A stretch of 64,000 bases of DNA from Desulfocurvibacter africanus subsp. africanus DSM 2603 (lineage in GTDB: Bacteria; Desulfobacterota; Desulfovibrionia; Desulfovibrionales; Desulfovibrionaceae), in assembly GCF_000422545.1 (NCBI RefSeq), contig NZ_AULZ01000008.1, positions 1-64,000 on the forward strand, in the 5' to 3' direction. How positions within the stretch are numbered: position 1 is the first letter of the stretch; each line of letters starts with the position of its first letter. Under the pieces are notes generated by a model. That model was not told where the DNA came from, made no database searches, and saw only the letters and a list, made by a program, of their open reading frames with translations. The translations under genes were made by a program, and so were the position numbers. Of the stretch, positions 61,703 to 64,000 are shown piece after piece.

Positions 61703-61867
61703 ATGAGCAGGCAGCACCCGCAACTCTCCATTCTAAGCCCCCATTCCCCCATCGGCCGCCTGGAGGTGGAGATAACCATGCGACTGACCCATACGATCCT
61801 GCGGCTGGGCCGCTCCCGTTTGCGCCTTATCCTGGCTTACCAGCCCACTGTTCCGAGCCTGAACTGA
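61703..61867 (+). CDS. Small ORF, 54 residues
   Basis: ATG 61703 with an exact AGGAGG 7 nt upstream. Peptide MSRQHPQLSILSPHSPIGRL then a basic amphipathic helix (MRLTHTILRLGRSRLRLIL). No family recognised; the ribosome site is the main support. Confidence 0.45.
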   Translation: MSRQHPQLSILSPHSPIGRLEVEITMRLTHTILRLGRSRLRLILAYQPTVPSLN

Positions 61868-62041
61868 CCGACCGTCCGCACCGTTTCCAGATTTCGCCAT
61901 CCCGCCGCGTCCATCCGAGTTGACAAAATTCCGTCAACCCGGAAAGCTCATCGATGATGCCAGCCCCCGCAGTATCCGTCTGGCTGCCGGAAAACCTGTC
62001 CGGGTTTTCCAACCTGGCGGTAACGACACGGAGCCCCATTC

Positions 62042-63568
62042 TTGCCACGGATGATTCACATGAGGCGGGCGTTCCCGGCCTTGCGGCCATCACGGAAGGG
62101 ATTCGCACACTATTTACCCGACGGATGCAGCCCGGACGCCCCTAAGCGGCCGGACCGCTCCCGACGCATCTCTTATCCGCGATGGTTGCAGCGTCATGCG
62201 GCGGCCTTGTGCGTGCTGCTTACGCTGCTGACCTGGGGGGCGACGGCCTGGGGGCAGGTCACTGTGCAGGCTCCACGGGATGCCGCCGAACCCGCCCGCC
62301 CCATCCCCCTGGAGTCCGCGCCGGATGACCGGCTGGAAACGCGCATCCGTCAGACCTTTTCGCATATCGAGGCATTCCGGGGCATCCAGGTCGATGTCAC
62401 CGACGGGGTCGTGCGCCTGTCCGGAGCGGCAGAGCGGGCCAGCGCGGCTCAAAGGGCCGAGGAGCTGGCCTCCAGGTTCGAGGGCGTGGCCCATGTGGTC
62501 AACGATGTACAGGCCCAGGCCGAGCTGGAACGCCGGCTGGCCCCGGCCCTGCGCCGCCTGGGAGAGCTCTGGGACAGCCTGCTGGCCTCCCTGCCCATTC
62601 TGGGCGTGGCCCTGGCCGTGCTGCTGGCGTTTGCCGTGCTGTCCCGTCTGCTGTTACGCTGGGACTGGCTCTGGGAGCGTATGGGCGCTGGTTTGCTCCT
62701 GCGCAATATCCTGCGCAACCTGACGGCCACGCTCGTGATTATCGTCGGAGTGCTACTGGCCTTACAGCTCCTGGACCTGACGGCCCTGGTGGGCGCGGTG
62801 ATCGGAGCGGCAGGCCTGTTCGGCTTGGCCTTGGGCTTCGCCTTCCGCGACGTGGCCGAGAACTACCTGTCCGGCATGCTGCTCGGCCTGCGCAGCCCCT
62901 TCGGGATCGGCGACTACGTGGCCGTGGGCGACCTGGAGGGCAGCGTGCTGCGCCTTACCTCGCGCGAGCTGATCCTGATCACCCTGGACGGCAACCACGT
63001 GCGCATCCCCAATGCCGAGGTATTCAAGAGCACCATTATCAACTACATGCGCAACCCGCTGCGGCGCTTCGGCATCGAGGTGGGCGTTGGCACCGGCGAG
63101 GATTTGCGGCGCGTGCAGGAGCTGGGCTGCGCCGCCTTGGCGGCAATGAAGGGCGTGATGGAGGACCCGCCCCCGGTCATGTTCGTGGAGAGCCTCGGCG
63201 AGTACAACGTCATCGTGCGCTTCCACGGCTGGGTGGACCAACGCCGATACGATTTCCTCAAGGTGCGTAGCGAGGCCAAGCGCATCCTCAAGGCAGCCCT
63301 GGACGAGGAAGGCGTGGTCATGCCCATGCCCATGCGCGACATCCTCGTGCGCAGGCCGAAACAAGCCGAAGCCGAAACCGTGACGCCTCCCCCAACCAAG
63401 CCCGCAGCCAGGCAGTCCGGCAAGCCTCCCGTCAAGGACGAGGCCCGCAAGGCCGATGTGAGCCGCGAGGAGCACATCGACAAACAGATCAGAGACGAGC
63501 TTGCCGCCTCCAGCGAGGAAAATCTGCTGCAAGGCCAGAAAGAGGTCGGTAAAAAGCACTCGCGTTGA
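62042..63568 (+). CDS. BON-domain mechanosensitive channel (MscS family)
   Basis: Up to 508 residues; start uncertain. After a membrane or signal segment (LCVLLTLLTWGATAWG) comes a periplasmic BON domain (about 95-165: RLETRIRQTFSHIEAF ... VAHVVNDVQAQ), then three MscS-type helices, the pore helix AAGLFGLALGFAFRDVAENYL, the beta domain with DGNHVRIPNAEVF, and a C-terminal alpha/beta part. The final 70 residues are a Pro/Lys/Glu-rich tail. BON fusion may anchor the channel to the envelope. Followed by a second MscS-type gene. Confidence 0.9.
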   Translation: MPRMIHMRRAFPALRPSRKGFAHYLPDGCSPDAPKRPDRSRRISYPRWLQRHAAALCVLLTLLTWGATAWGQVTVQAPRDAAEPARPIPLESAPDDRLETRIRQTFSHIEAFRGIQVDVTDGVVRLSGAAERASAAQRAEELASRFEGVAHVVNDVQAQAELERRLAPALRRLGELWDSLLASLPILGVALAVLLAFAVLSRLLLRWDWLWERMGAGLLLRNILRNLTATLVIIVGVLLALQLLDLTALVGAVIGAAGLFGLALGFAFRDVAENYLSGMLLGLRSPFGIGDYVAVGDLEGSVLRLTSRELILITLDGNHVRIPNAEVFKSTIINYMRNPLRRFGIEVGVGTGEDLRRVQELGCAALAAMKGVMEDPPPVMFVESLGEYNVIVRFHGWVDQRRYDFLKVRSEAKRILKAALDEEGVVMPMPMRDILVRRPKQAEAETVTPPPTKPAARQSGKPPVKDEARKADVSREEHIDKQIRDELAASSEENLLQGQKEVGKKHSR

Positions 63569-63759
63569 TCACGCCATCTCCGCAACTTGACTGAAACGCG
63601 CACTGACGGCTAGTTCTGCGCCATCCTTGCGCGCTTGATTTTCACCGCTCTGGGAAACACTCGACGATTTGTTCTCCGCCGACGGCGGCGAGCGCACGCC
63701 ATAGATCATTATGCGGCCATGTCCGACAAGGCTGCGCAAACATTAAGGGAGGACGGCAA

Positions 63760-64000
63760 TGGCAGCGGAGCCACTGCTCGGAAACACACTCGGCACGCAC
63801 CTCAGCACGGCAGGCGAATGGCTGCTTTCGAGCGGTCTGCGCATCGTGCTCGTCGCGGCGATCATGTACGTCGCATTGCGCGCCGCGCGCATCGTGGCCT
63901 TGCGCCTGTTCACGCTCTTCGCGGACAAGGACGACATCGAGATGAAGAAGCGTGCCGACACGCTGTCCTCGGTGGTGCGCGTGGGCCTGACCATTGCCAT
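63760..64000 (+). CDS. MscS-family channel, N-terminal part, cut by window edge
   Basis: ATG 63760 with GGGAGG upstream; 80 codons visible. One membrane helix (LRIVLVAAIMYVALRAARI), then DKDDIEMKKRADTLSSVVRV, the helix-loop typical of MscS proteins before the pore helix. Tandem with the BON-MscS gene, 191 nt apart. Confidence 0.8.

Noticed and set aside
1-64000. CRISPR arrays, phage genes, tRNA genes
   Set aside because: I looked for direct-repeat spacers, integrase or tail genes and cloverleaf T-arm sequences and saw none.

Overview
The window comes from a GC-rich Gram-negative anaerobe, most likely a sulfate reducer of the Desulfovibrionaceae. The main pointers are an rnf operon led by a decaheme cytochrome c, a Wolinella-type frdCAB fumarate reductase next to a two-subunit class I fumarase, an osmoregulated periplasmic glucan locus, and many PAS/GAF hybrid kinases. 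The assignment is an inference from gene content and layout; no rRNA gene lies inside the window.

Layout. 1-433 (minus): three tandem, near-identical strong promoters fire off the left edge, as expected upstream of an rRNA operon. 765-4342 (plus): a FecBCD-type metal/chelate ABC importer ending in an FmdE-domain protein. 4495-8364: a lipoprotein, a ferredoxin-like protein, a GAF hybrid kinase and an unknown protein. 8555-9568 (minus): an MreB-like actin. 9829-17117 (minus): the rnf operon, decaheme cytochrome-C-D-G-E-A-B, in which RnfB is fused to a GltD-like NAD(P)H:flavin oxidoreductase. 17232-25011 (minus): C4-dicarboxylate metabolism, in the order frdC-A-B, fumarase alpha-beta, malic enzyme, DASS carrier. 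25118-25929: a spacer dense in perfect palindromes. 25930-28893 (plus): TetR regulator plus an MFS permease fused through an extra 13th membrane segment to an ApbE flavin transferase, the most unusual gene here.

28967-38000: a GNAT-like protein, a long spacer with a repeat and an attenuator-like terminator, DUF2267 proteins (three copies), an AI-2E family permease, a small membrane protein, a HisKA_2 sensor kinase and a sulfotransferase-like protein. 38179-42504: opgG, an unknown small membrane protein, opgH. 42669-44952: a DUF2318 lipoprotein with an FtsX/LolD-type ABC transporter. 45223-49616 (minus): a secreted M4 metalloprotease with a C-terminal repeat domain, followed by a stand-alone paralogue of that domain. 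50550-52900: a B12-binding radical SAM protein and an unknown protein. 53102-57254: prepilin peptidase, then a zinc locus (TIGR03943 protein, PF03773 permease, ZnuA, Zur) around a perfect 19-bp palindrome. 57696-64000: a PAS hybrid kinase, a MerR-like coiled-coil protein, two small genes, a BON-MscS channel and a second MscS gene cut by the right edge.

How the parts connect. FrdCAB, fumarase, malic enzyme and the DASS carrier together would take up and interconvert malate, fumarate, succinate and pyruvate, with fumarate as an electron acceptor. The adjacent Rnf complex would link NAD(P)H, ferredoxin and periplasmic cytochrome pools to an ion gradient. RnfG needs covalent FMN, and the only FMN transferase in the window is the MFS-ApbE fusion about 10 kb away. 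Two copies of a structured ~125-bp repeat and a hairpin mosaic sit in spacers, two of these inside the rnf operon.
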